Part shown: piece by piece, positions 11,628 to 22,060 of the stretch
How the letters are laid out: every line of letters starts with the position of its first letter
How positions within the stretch are numbered: position 1 is the first letter of the stretch
NCBI RefSeq assembly: GCF_037975245.1
Contig: NC_092583.1
Span: 1,700,264-1,764,263 of the forward strand
DNA length: 64,000 bases
Source of the DNA: Apostichopus japonicus
Lineage: Eukaryota > Echinodermata > Holothuroidea > Aspidochirotida > Stichopodidae
Reading direction: 5' to 3'
The notes under the pieces: model-generated
The model's input: only the letters and a program-made list of their open reading frames with translations
Told to the model about the DNA's origin: nothing
Database searches by the model: none
Translations under genes and position numbers: made by a program

Positions 11628-12211
11628 AGCTAACCTAGATCAGCTTTCATGGTAACCACATCAAAGTAAGTACAATGTGTCAGATATGGCCCCAAGAGCA
11701 ACAAATGGCTATTGCCAGTAATTATTGGTGGTGGGGTACCCCTGCCAGTGATCAATAATTGACCCCTCACGGCTGACCTAGGTCAGCTCATGAGGTAACC
11801 ACTTGAAACCTACTGGAAAATGTTGGTTAGGACTTCAGATACAAGGGATGGGCATTGCCAGTAATTTTTATTGGTGGGGTACCCCTGCCAGTAGACCCCC
11901 AAAATGCCCATCCCCTCATTGACCTAGGTCAGCTCATAAGGTAACCAGTTGAAACCTACTGGAAAATGATAGGTATTACTTCAAATGTAAGTGATGGGCA
12001 TTTCCAGTAATTTATATTGGTGGGGTACCCCTGCCAGTAGACCCCCAAAATGCCCATCCCCTCATTGACCTAGGTCAGCTCATGAGGTAACCAGTTGAAA
12101 CCTACTGGAAAATGATAGGTATTACTTCAAATGTAAGTGATGGGCATTTCCAGTAATTTATATTGGTGGGGTACCCCTGCCAGTAGACCCCCAAAATGCC
12201 CATCCCCTCAT
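11628..12211 (+). repeat. Tandem array, 146-bp hairpin-forming monomer, 4 copies (unit 1)
   Basis: TGACCTAGGTCAGCTCAT starts at 11774, 11920 and 12066, and a truncated TGACTTAGC at 12212, so the period is 146 bp. A diverged first copy begins near 11628. Each later monomer has an inverted pair, GATGGGCATTTCC and AAAATGCCCATC, that encloses the palindrome GGGGTACCCC. Each monomer could thus fold as a nested hairpin. TGACCTAGGTCA at the monomer start is itself a perfect 12-base palindrome. Copies 3 and 4 are almost identical, which suggests recent expansion. Confidence 0.9.
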
Positions 12212-12814
12212 TGACTTAGCTGTGTTTGTTCTTTATGCTGGATAGACTATAACCTGAATGATGTTTACCTGCTTTTGTTGATATATTGTCTATAAAGGCT
12301 TGTTTTGTGTATACTAAGCACATTAGTCGGTTTGCCCCAAGATGTAACAGATAACTCACTTATGACAGTGTGAAAACTCCGTTGACTATATCTATGTGCC
12401 GCACAGCTTTCATCTTATTCCAATGTTCAAAGATAACGACTAGGTGCATGTTTATTTGTACGTGGGTGAGTGTGTGTATGTGTGTAGTTGCGTGGCTTTA
12501 AATGGAATTTTAAGGAATTAAATCATGGTTTACAAGCAGATTAAGCGACACATAAAAATCTTGAGGTCTCTATTTGTTTGTTCTGTATACTTCTACGTCG
12601 TTATCTAAGCCTAGAAAACATTAATTAACAGGAGAAATTCATATAGGCTGTTATTACATTACAAATTATTAATGAAGCACTGGAACTGAAAGATAATGCA
12701 TTGTTAGGTAAATTCAAAATACCAATTGTGTGAACCTTTAAAGGACAAATGAACAACTAGATTATAAAAGAAGAAGAATAAAAAAAATGTTGACAGTGCT
12801 GCATGGAGTAAAGA

Positions 12815-12826
12815 GGGGGCGGGGCC
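12815..12826 (+). promoter_or_regulatory. GC-box-like site upstream of the sulfotransferase gene
   Basis: GGGGGCGGGGCC stands out in AT-rich DNA about 520 bp before the start codon at 13344 and resembles an Sp1-type GC box. A TATATAT string at 13305-13311 lies only 33 bp before the start codon, too close for a normal 5' leader unless a further non-coding exon exists. Neither is proved to be a promoter. Counterparts are at about 34524 and 56741. Confidence 0.2.
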
Positions 12827-13343
12827 ACCTGGTCATCTGCTATGTGCCCTTACAGCTGGACCCAAACGTAGTTCGACATTAAAAGCCTTAAGCCTTAAAA
12901 GTCTTAAAAGTTAAGTAATATATGATATTTACCGGTCGTACTACGAATATATATGAGTCGCATCGCGATTTGAATGTACCTAAGATGATTTTCATATTTA
13001 TGTGATATATTAATAGCTCTAACGGTAATTGGTATATATGTGTCGTTTACCTTATTTATTTTGTACAAAATAGATCATACTGACTCTACACATAGTAAAG
13101 GTTTTTTTTATCTATTCCTTTGATTATGGTTTATCAAGTAAAATTAATAAATCAATATTCCATAACAGAGATATACATATAAACATGTATGCGTGTGTGT
13201 GTGTGTTTTGTATGTCGCACATACCAAATTTGGTAAAGATCGTCGGTGAGGAAGCTTGACAGAATTGCTGTAAACTATTTGAAATATTCAAATATAATCG
13301 GTTCTATATATTTCGAAATGTTTCCTTCTAGTATCTTGCTAAC

Positions 13344-13492
13344 ATGGTTCCGCAGACGAAGACAATATGTTTACAGTCCAAACGGATAATCGTTGTTATC
13401 TCTTTGTCCCTGTATGTAATCGTTGCGATCTTAGGGCTACTACACCAAGTCAACTTACCTCGCTTGAAGCCACTTTTCAAATCGAATGTAAG
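13344..13492 (+). CDS. gal3st-like: Galactose-3-O-sulfotransferase-like, exon 1 (signal anchor), copy 1
   Basis: Short coding exon, 49 codons plus 2 bases, ending in a strong donor AG|GTAAGT. The start has good context (AAC before ATG, G after), with an in-frame TAG 15 bases upstream. The peptide has basic residues K6, K13 and R14, then a hydrophobic stretch at residues 15-33 (IIVVISLSLYVIVAILGLL). That is the plan of a type II Golgi signal anchor, as found in this enzyme family. The leftover phase fits an acceptor at 17510/17511 and gives an unbroken frame into exon 2. The splice itself is inferred, not shown by transcripts. Confidence 0.75.
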
Positions 13493-13919
13493 GTAAGTTA
13501 ATGGTTTTGCCTCGATTTCAAGTTTTCGGTCTGTGAAAAGTCAGCTTCTGGTAAAACTTTTAGCTTTACTACTATAAAGGCCCCCCCTCCCCCTCTCAAT
13601 CAATAAGTCTTAAAGCAGCATTTTGCGTTGGGTCGCTTTTTTCCACTTTTTTAACATGTGCATCGATTTTTTTACATGTATCAATCATAAAACAGCAATC
13701 TAAGATACCATCCAAGTTTCACCCTGCCAAGAGCGTTAATTAGCGAGTAATTAACGATTTATGTCGATAAATGAGAAGAGTGTCCTCGACAAATTTCACA
13801 GTTAAAATTAATTGCATACAATTCCGCCAAACCCACTAGTTTGAATTCAACCAATCAGAGATGCAGGTTTAGTTATGAGCCGTTGCTAAATATAGATTCA
13901 AGACTTCGCGTTGGTTGTA

Positions 13920-13946
13920 CCAGGGAGTTGTTATGCAACTCCCTGG
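13920..13946. mobile_element. 27-bp palindromic micro-insertion, left MITE arm (copy 1)
   Basis: Arms CCAGGGAGTTG and CAACTCCCTGG surround a 5-base centre, TTATG. The flanks are TTGTA on the left and TACAA on the right. They are inverted to each other, so the palindrome extends outward. The sister site at 14427-14453 has direct TTGTA flanks instead. Counterparts are at 35629-35655 and 57846-57872. Confidence 0.6.
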
Positions 13947-14426
13947 TACAACTGCCATATAGACTGTACACAAATCAAGCGTGGTGTTATATTACGTATC
14001 TGTCAATGACGTTCGTAGTGTTTAAATATTCATATTATGGGCGAGGTTTATTGGGTTCCCAACGGAAAATATCTTGGAGAACAACAAAGTTGAAAGTTGC
14101 AAATTTTTCGACTTTCATGCCACCATTTGAAGTAAAATATAAATAGATTAGCTAGTTATGTATGTCATTATGGCAAAGTATAGAATCAGTGAGGTTGAGA
14201 AAAATCATAGAAAAGGACGCAAAATGCTGCTTTAAAGCAGCATTTTGCAGCGACATGAAAGTCGAAAAATTTGCAACTTTCAACTTTGTTGTTCTCCAAG
14301 ATATTTTCCGTTGGGAACCCAATAAACCTCGCCCATAATATGAATATTTAAACACTACGAACGTCATTGACAGATAAGTAATATAACACCACGCTTGATT
14401 TGTGTACAGTCTATATGGCAGTTGTA

Positions 14427-14453
14427 CCAGGCAGTTGCATAACAACTCCCTGG
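14427..14453. mobile_element. 27-bp palindromic micro-insertion with 5-bp direct flanks, right MITE arm (copy 1)
   Basis: Arms CCAGGCAGTTG and CAACTCCCTGG enclose CATAA, with one arm mismatch. The site is flanked by TTGTA at 14422-14426 and again at 14454-14458, as a target-site duplication would look. Counterparts are at 36136-36162 and 58353-58379. Confidence 0.6.
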
Positions 14454-15127
14454 TTGTACCAACGCAAAGTCTTGAATCTATTTTTAGCAACGGCTCATAA
14501 CTAAACCTGCATCTCTGATTGGTTGAATTCAAACTAGTGGGTTTGGGAACTGAATGCGATTAATTTTGTATGTGGAATACTCGCCAATTAACGTTTTTGG
14601 CACGGAAAAACTTGGCTAATATCTTAATTTGCTGTTTTGTGATTTGATGTAAAAAGTATGTAAAAAACTCGATGGACATGTCAAAAAAGTAGAAAACGGC
14701 GACCAAACGCAAAATGCTCATGAATAAACATACTGTTCACTGATTGGTGGAATTCAAACTAGTGGATTTGGAGATATGAAAACTTTGTCGAGGACACTTT
14801 TACTCGTTATCGACATAAATCGTTAATTACTCGCTAATTAACGCTCTTGGCAGGGTGAAACTTGGATGGTATCTTAGTTTGCTGTTTTATGATTGATACA
14901 TCTAAAACAAATCGATGCACATGTTAAAAAGGTGGAAAAAGGCGACCCAACGCAAAATGCTGCTTTAAAGTTGCAAGAATTATTGATGACTTCTTCGACA
15001 CATTCGGACATGATATTATCCTTATGTTTGGAATTAAGGGTGAGAATACTATACCGCCCTAACCACAAGTCATGTTCAAAGTTTGTCCCCGTTTCAGGAA
15101 AGCTCAAACATGCCCGCATGTCATACA

Positions 15128-15158
15128 ATGGAGCTATAAACTCTTTATTGCTCCATGG
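15128..15158. mobile_element. 31-bp micro-insertion, ATGGAGC arms, 7-bp duplication (copy 1)
   Basis: Begins ATGGAGCTATAAAC and ends GCTCCATGG, so the ends are inverted repeats of at least 7 bases. TCATACA lies at both sides (15121-15127 and 15159-15165). It is the same type of object as the CCAGGG insertions but a different family. The string ATGGAGCTATAAAC also forms most of the 19-bp indel at 24609-24627. Confidence 0.55.
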
Positions 15159-15369
15159 TCATACAGGCATACCGTATCTTCAGCGGGTGCCAGTTAACAT
15201 TGGTCAATATGCTCACGTTTCTGAAGGAAATCTTTGCAGATTTACTCAACAACTCAAAACGACCTCTTAAATTCCCGATTGCCCGTAAATGAACACATGT
15301 GAAGACATGCTTTTAGAAAATCATTACTCGAGATAGGAATACACTAGAGAGCTTCCCATAGCTTTATTT

Positions 15370-15510
15370 TGCACATAAGACAGCCTGCATCAATAAACAA
15401 CCTTTTTCCGAGGGGGTCACATGGACTTTTTTTTTGTCTTCAAAGGTTTGAACCAGGGACCTCAGGTACTGCAGACGTGTACTCTCCCGTTCTGCCACCT
15501 CACCGCTCCA
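15370..15510 (-). repeat. tRNA-derived SINE or tRNA pseudogene in intron (copy 1)
   Basis: On the minus strand, TGGCAGAACGG (complement of 15487-15497) fits the pol III A box at all fixed positions. GGTTCAAACC (15445-15454) fits the B box, 43 bases downstream as in a tRNA. An A-rich run follows. The tRNA-like head is about 15445-15510; the lower edge of the element is a guess. A full cloverleaf was not obtained, so a SINE head is more likely than a working tRNA. Confidence 0.55.
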
Positions 15511-15531
15511 ATCTGACAATAAAGGAATTTA

Positions 15532-15564
15532 CCCCTGTTCGACCTCGCAAGAGGTCCTACGGGG
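15532..15564 (+). other. Hairpin with GNRA-type loop beside the SINE (copy 1)
   Basis: GACCTC and GAGGTC pair around the loop GCAA. An outer CCCC/GGGG stem closes after a small internal loop. It could fold in intron RNA, but the function is unknown. Counterparts are at 37241-37273 and 59459-59491. Confidence 0.4.
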
Positions 15565-16062
15565 GAGATTATAGATACATAGACTTGTCATGTCATTTAA
15601 TGGACCTGACAGAGAATACCCAAATCTGAGGACACTGATTGGTCAATTTTTGTGTGCCACAGTGTTGAGGCACAGAAGCTATGCCTTATGTGTGCTAGTT
15701 TTTATAATTCTTTTTTTCATTTTAAAGACTTTTAGGTTCTCCCTAATAATGAAGAAAAAAGAATTAATTGCTGTCTCATCTCAAATTTATCAGGGATTCC
15801 ATGAAGGAATTCTCTATGCATCTATCCTCTGCTTGTTTTTTTTTTAGGAAAAGAGATGCATACTATAACATATAAGAATAGCCGCTTGTCTCTCTTCTTT
15901 ATTCAACTCATATCCACAGGTAATTTATATTGCCAACATTAAGATATGAGTAGAACAAAAGGTTTGTCATATCAGTATTGCAAAAATATGGGACAAAATC
16001 ATGGAAAAATTGCTGTAAATGTACCATCATGTTTCATAGTGTGACCCATATATGTTCTACTG

Positions 16063-16745
16063 TGGTAAAATCATGGTACAATTATGGTAAATTTACCATA
16101 GTATAATTGCACCGTATAGTTTTACCCTATTTTTACTGTGGTTAATCATGGCACAATTGTAGGAATTTCACCTATGTAGTTTATGTACCATATTAACTTA
16201 CCCTACTTTTACTACAGAAATATCATGGTAAAACTATGGTAAATTTACCATAGTAAATGTACCACACTTTTACCCTACTTTTACCGCGGTAATATAATGG
16301 TAAAACTGCGGTAAATTTACCGTAGTAAATGTACTACACTTTTACCCTACTTTTACCGCGGTAATACCATGGTAAAATTGTGGTAAATTTACCGTAGTAA
16401 ATGTACCACACTTTTACCGCGGTAGTACCATGGTAAAACTGTGGTAAATTTACCGCGGTAAATGTACCGCACTTTTACCCTACTTATACCGTGGTAATAT
16501 CATGGTAAAACTGCGGTAAATTTACCGCGGTAAATGTACCGCACTTTTACCCTACTTTTACCGCGGTAATATAATGGTAAAACTGCGGTAAATTTACCGC
16601 ACTTTTACCATACTTTTACCGCGGTAATACCATGGTAAAAATGCGGTAACTTGTTGTACCGCGGTTGATTTTACCACAATTTTACCACACATTTACCCTA
16701 TTTACCACACATTTACCATAGTTTACCGCGGTAAAATTAGGGTAC
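16063..16745 (+). repeat. Intronic TTTACC/GGTAAA palindrome array, about 72-bp monomer (copy 1)
   Basis: Full monomers of 72 bp start TTTTACCCTACTTTTACCG and alternate with shorter ones of about 58-61 bp. There are about seven copies plus decayed edges. Within them, TTTACCGCGGTAAA, TTACCATGGTAA and TTTACCATAGTAAA are perfect or near-perfect palindromes, so both DNA and intron RNA could fold on themselves. CCGCGG is unusual in this AT-rich DNA. Confidence 0.85.
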
Positions 16746-17510
16746 ATTTTTTGCTGGGATAGTTGCACACTGTATGTACTATGTATTGTGTATGTAGCGC
16801 AATTTGGTATATATAGACTTACCGTTACGCGTGGCTACCAATGTATTACAGAATACATTTGTTTGTTTGGAGGGGGGAAAATCAGTCATATTCCTCACAT
16901 TCAAACATCAAATTATATTTTACTAATGAAATAACATGTCTTGAACTCATCAAACTATCAAAAGTCCAGCAAATTTCATCAAAATAATTTCAAATCCATG
17001 GGCAAAAAAGTACATTGTTTGTATCATAACCTCATTTACATATTTGCATATCTAATTAGCTTAATTATAAAAAAATTATAAAAATTAAAACCTCATTTCA
17101 ATACCTATCTGTCAATACTTGGGTCCCTATTGACAAAATGAACAGATTTTAAATAATTACAATGTGTAAATATTTCCCCCCAGGGGGACAATTATATGAT
17201 CACAACATGGGAAAGAGGAGATAGGCCTAATTATCTTAGTAAGAAACACTTTTACCACTCAAAATCTTTGGTTGGATGGAGCGGACGTTAGACCAATCTC
17301 CAATGGTTTTCAAATGGCCGCCCAATCCTTTGTTTTGACAATTATTGGAAACCCCTTCTAATGTCGAAAGGAGATGATGAGAGGGGGTGGGGAGGGGGCT
17401 GGAACAAAAAAAAAGGTTTTTTCGTTCACTAGACTTCTTGAAAAATTAGTTTCAACGAATTAATGTGATGAAATAAATGTTGTCACCGTTTTTTCGATTT
17501 CCATTTGAAG
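16746..17510. other. 3' part of intron, no feature recognised apart from the acceptor region
   Basis: AT-rich sequence with a stretch around CTCATTTACATATTTGCAT (about 17030-17060) that looks like dispersed-repeat DNA. The end has a T-rich run (GTTTTTTCGATTTCC) ahead of the proposed acceptor TTTGAAG|G. The alternative acceptor CTGCAG at 17521 gives the wrong phase from exon 1 and soon meets a stop. Confidence 0.45.
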
Positions 17511-18579
17511 GTTAACTGCAGGACTTTACCGAAGCTTTGCGCCTCTCGCTGAGTTAGAGTGGGGAGATATGAGTAATAATAATAATAATAACACATTGGT
17601 TTCCACACATGAGCCAGAATGTTCACCAAAACAGAAGATAGTGTTTATAAAGACACACAAAACAGCGAGTACAACAACTGCTTCCATCTTTGAGCGATAC
17701 GGTTATTATCGCAATTTGACGTTCGTTACGGGAAAAAGCCACGTTCTATCCTTTCCTGGCAAATTTAATCGCAAAGATGTGTTATCGTTCCCTAAGATGA
17801 AGAAGAAGACGTTTGACATTTTAGCGAATCACGCCAGATATGATCGTAAGGAGATGAGTCTATTGATACCGAATGCAGTCTACGTCACCATCCTACGAAA
17901 GCCCGAAGACCAATTGGAATCGGCTTTCGGATATTTCGAAATGTACAAAACGATTAATAAACTAGAGGGAGAAACACATTTGGAGGCTTATATGAAAGAC
18001 CCGAAGAAATATTGGAAAAAGTTTAAAATGTGGCAACTGAGTAGAAATGGACAATTATTCGATTTAGGTTTCGAGCATGAGTTCGATGAGGATGACGTCA
18101 AATTAGAGGGCGCAATTCAAGACTTGGACGAGGAATTGGACCTTGTTTTGATCAGAGAATATTACGACGAGTCTCTCATTCTATTAAGAAAATTATTGTG
18201 TTGGGATTATGAAGATATTTTATACATATCAGCTGGGGTCAGAAGTTCAAGTCATCGATTTCAGAAAAGTGACGAATTAATAGCGAAGATTAAAAAATGG
18301 AACCATGGAGATGTTTTACTATATGATCACTTCAATCGGACATTTTGGAAGAAAGTAGATGCTTACGGTAAAGATTTTCAGAGAGACTTGAAATTTTTTA
18401 GACAATTAAACCAGGAAGCTTTTGATCAATGTATCGATTCTTATAGACTTGACAGAGAAGATAGGAGAGAAGATAAATTTGTACTTAAGAATAATACAGA
18501 AAGGTGCACCAGGATTCTAAGAGCCGACATCGGATACACGAAACTTATTCGAACTTATATGAAAAAGAAATATGGATGA
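17511..18579 (+). CDS. gal3st-like: Galactose-3-O-sulfotransferase-like, exon 2 (catalytic domain), copy 1
   Basis: Likely transfers sulfate from PAPS to the 3-OH of galactose on glycolipids or glycoproteins in the Golgi. Joined to exon 1 it gives 405 residues, near the family range. The 5'-phosphosulfate loop is KTHKTAS (97-103). The 3'-phosphate site is ILRKPEDQLESAFGYF, with R179 and S187. Family blocks NHARYD (156-161), NGQLFDLGF (229-237) and REYYDESLILLRKLLCW (265-281) follow. Sequons include NLT at 118, plus NRT and NNT. Reading from the internal ATG at 17569 gives a 336-residue protein without anchor. The frame is open back to 17511, so I prefer splicing at TTTGAAG|G. Six Asn codons (AAT repeat) lie near residues 72-77. 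No AATAAA is seen before 18940. Confidence 0.88.
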
Positions 18580-18984
18580 TTGCCCAAGAAATTACAATAG
18601 GTTCATTGAACTTATAATATTATTGTTGTTGTTGTTATTTTATAATCATTATTATTATTATGATTATTATTATTCGGATGAATTGTCACTTATAGGCCTA
18701 CGTATAACGTATGGTCTGTGATAACGTATAATCAATAGAAGACCAACACTGTTTTTTAAAGCGATCGTTGATAAGTGCTATTTTTTCTTCTTCTTTTATT
18801 TGCTGTAATTGTAGACCTTTGGACTTTCAGATTATATATATCGAAGGAAACCGTCGTGAGTAATTCTTGCCTATTTCAACCGTTCCACCTTAGAATGTTA
18901 GACTCGCGTATTAGTTACTGAATAGCTATGTTAGGATAGACAAGCCAATACATACATACATCCATAGGCCTACATGCATACTCT

Positions 18985-19916
18985 CATACATACATACATA
19001 CATACTCGCATACATACATACATACATACATACATACATACATACATACATACATACATACATACATACATACATACATACATACATACATACATACATA
19101 CATACATACATACATACATACATACATACATACATACATACATACATACATACATACATACATACACACATACATACATACATACATACATACATACATA
19201 CACACACACACATACACACATACACACACACACACACATACACACACACACATACATACATACATACATACATACATACATACATACATACATACATACA
19301 TACATACATACATACATACATACATACATACATACATACATACATACATACATACATACATACATACATACATACATACATACATACATACATACATACA
19401 TACATACATACATACATACATACATACATACATACATACATACATACATACATACATACATACATACATACATACATACATACATACATACATACATACA
19501 TACATACATACATACATACATACATACATACATACATACATACATACATACATACATACATACATACATACATACATACATACATACATACATACATACA
19601 TACATACATACATACATACATACATACATACATACATACATACATACATACATACATACATACATACATGCATGCATGCATGCATGCATGCATGCATGCA
19701 TGCATGCATGCATGCATGCATGCATGCATGCATGCATGCATACATACATACATACATACATACATACATACATACATACATACATACATACATACATACA
19801 TACATACATACATACATACATACATACATACATACATACATACATACATACATACATACATACATACATACATACATACATACATACATACATACATACA
19901 TACATACATACATACA
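18985..19916 (+). repeat. CATA tetranucleotide microsatellite, 932 bp (unit 1)
   Basis: Almost pure (CATA)n with CA-rich interruptions near 19200-19252 and a block of (CATG)n at 19667-19740. Long frames across it (repeated MYVC or HTYI) come from the repeat having no stop and are not genes. It lies about 400 bp after the gene stop codon. Confidence 0.97.
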
Positions 19917-21540
19917 TGGTTATTATAGCTCATTGATATCGCCTTACGTCATTTGCCCTGCTATCAGGGTTGTGCCATTTACGAAAGGAAAGAAGGTTTT
20001 AATACTCTCGTTTCCTTTTCGTCGGAGCGTGGGTGGGGCAAGGGGGCTGTGAGTTGGACTGGAGGTTGTAAAAGAGGAGAAGGGGGGAATGGACCTCCTC
20101 TCGTGGGATTTACGCGGGTCAAATTCTTCAGAATTTTCCAGATATTTATCAGCAAAGTTTGAATCTCAGGTTTTCAGGGTGCCTGAGAAAATGTTTTAGA
20201 ATGTTTCGTCTAGCCTTTTTCCTAGATCCCACGTACCTCTTCATCGATAGCATACGTCTTAAAACTGTCATAGTTAATTCTCACGTTGAAGACGTTATCA
20301 ATCTGTTTGTTTGTTTGTTTGTTTTTAAAGGGTGTCTTTAGGCAGAAAATTCATTTTGATATGTTTGTAGACCACTAGCCAATCACTGCTTCGAGTCCAG
20401 ATTGTGTGTTTCTAGACCACTTTTAGTGTTTGAGAAATTACCCTTTAAAATAGCTAAGGTACAACAATTAAAGTGGCTGAACTATACAGCCTAATAAACA
20501 CGGACTATATTATTTAGGTCATATGCGGCACAAAAACTCAATGGCAATCATAAGACTTCAAATGACATGTTAGTTCCAACGAAGTTTCAAAGAGAAATGG
20601 TATCTTGAAAGTCACCACAGGGTAACTCTATTGTTTATATACTATTTTTGGATTACCATTAACATTTAGACTTATACTGAGGATCTGACGTCGTCATCAG
20701 ACAAAGGCCTTTAAAGGAGCATTCCAGCGATTTAAAATCTCTTAAAAAATGTGAATATCTAGCAACATAGAACAGCTAAAGACACATTACTAACAAAATC
20801 TTTTTCCTTGGACTATAACATATCAAGACTAAATTCTAGCGAAAGTCAGCCTTTAAGTTCCTATCGTTCGAATGAACTCCTCATAATGTGCACTCCCCTC
20901 CCCACCCCCACCACAGAAAAAAAGTTGGGTTACAAGTACTTATTGCAATATGTTACTAACCCTATAATACAACCCTACCCCTCCGTTGGGTACCGTTACT
21001 GCTGGTCCACCACGTAAAATGTGATAACGTATAGTTAATGCTATGATTATGATTATTATTATTATTAGTAGTAGTAGTAGTATTAGTATTAGTATTATAA
21101 TTGTTATTATTACCACCATTATTATTAGTAATTGGAGTAGTAGTATTGTTATTATTATTGTTCATTTATTCAGTTATTGTTTTTTTGTGTTGTTTAGTTA
21201 TTTACTTATTTGTTTCTATGCTTGCTTCCTTGCTTGTTTGCTTGCTTGTGTGTGATTTCATCATTTGTTGAAACCTTTAGCCTTTGACAAAAGAATTTTT
21301 GTATGCTAATTTTTTTTCGGTATACAAGCATGTGAACGTTGACAAGGACGGTGTTATTTGAAGGAACAATTAACATTTAAGGTGTGCAAAAAAAAACCTT
21401 TCATGTTTTTGTGACAACAGAATTGAATTCAAGTTCGGTAATTCACGGTCATTTGCGATTTTTCACTTTTTTATATTTTTGTTTACGTTTTATATCACTC
21501 AGAATAAATTTGAACCTAGCAGCCCATATTGCCACAGTTC
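19917..21540. other. Unassigned non-coding stretch
   Basis: No gene is recognised. It contains a TTTG run near 20303-20322, a TTTAAAGGAGCATTCCAGCG string near 20710 that looks like a transposon end without a visible partner, and a loose ATT/AGT trinucleotide region at about 21043-21160. Counterparts are at 41211-42838 and from 63463 to the window end. Confidence 0.5.
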
Positions 21541-21544
21541 TCAG

Positions 21545-21584
<40 letters not shown>

Positions 21585-22060
21585 CGACTTATAATGCGCA
21601 CACACCACTCAAAGAATGTTCATGGCGCAATTGACAATGAGAAATGATACAAATAATACAGAATAATACAAAACAATGACAGAAGAAAAACTTAATGGTA
21701 TAAGATCATATAAAAGCTTTTGTCATTAAGTGGGATTTGATGCTCTTCTTAAAGTTAGAGAGAGTAGATGCTTGTCTGATTTTTTAGGGGAGTTGGTTCC
21801 ATAAGCGAGGGGCAGAAACAATAAATGACCTACCCCCCCTCCCCCCCAAGATTGTTTGGACTTAATTTCAGATAATAAAAATTGAGAGCTGGATCTTAGA
21901 TTACGAGAGGGGACATAAATATGTAATAAGTCAGAAATATACATTGGACCATATCCTTTAGGTGATTTATAAACAATAAGGAGATTTTATACATAATACG
22001 ATATTTTACAGGTAGCCAGTGCAGGTTTTTTAAGACAGGGTGGATATGACAATGCTTATG
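21541..22060 (-). pseudogene. 5'-truncated CR1/L2-like LINE, reverse transcriptase C-terminal end (unit 1)
   Basis: The minus strand encodes pieces typical of the end of CR1/L2-clade ORF2. In order they are HPVLKNLHWLPVKYRIMYKI, GPMYISDLLHIYVPSRNLRS, RSFIVSAPRLWNQLP and FKKSIKSHLMTKAFI, then a stop at 21706-21708. They lie in different frames, so at least two frameshifts break the protein. After the stop comes a short 3' tail ending in an ATT-type trinucleotide repeat (21541-21583 on the plus strand). This fits insertion by target-primed reverse transcription with 5' truncation. It is dead as a coding unit. Confidence 0.8.

Larger units (their letters stand above)
13610..14968. mobile_element. 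Back-to-back TTAA-flanked MITE cluster in intron (copy 1)
   Basis: TTAA occurs at 13610-13613, 14232-14235 and 14965-14968. The inner ends at each side read AGCAGCATTTTGC or its complement GCAAAATGCTGCT. The left element (13614-14231) and the next (14236 to about 14718) are inverted copies of one family, sharing the central TTAA. A third, partial copy (about 14719-14964) completes the right side and matches the left end in inverted form. TTAA flanks and long inverted repeats suggest piggyBac-type MITEs. No transposase is present. The long frames at 13841-14146 (+) and 14152-14532 (-) are the same repeat read from each arm. Confidence 0.75.

Noticed and set aside
11628-12211. CRISPR-like regular repeats
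   Set aside because: Monomers are contiguous 146-bp tandem copies without unique spacers, in eukaryotic DNA.
13841-14532. Nearly identical 101- and 126-codon frames on opposite strands
   Set aside because: They are the two arms of the inverted MITE pair read in the same sense, not protein genes.
14893-15270. 125-codon frame (and antisense 84-codon frame) after the MITE cluster
   Set aside because: It begins inside the MITE terminal repeat and crosses the 31-bp micro-insertion. In unit 3 a one-base insertion breaks it without any sign of selection.
18926-19936. Long frames of repeated MYVC or HTYI residues on both strands (also in units 2 and 3)
   Set aside because: They are translations of the CATA microsatellite, which has no stop codon in several frames; there is no gene evidence.
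20962-21255. Asn/Thr-rich and Ile/Ser-rich frames
   Set aside because: They derive from ATT/AGT trinucleotide repeats.
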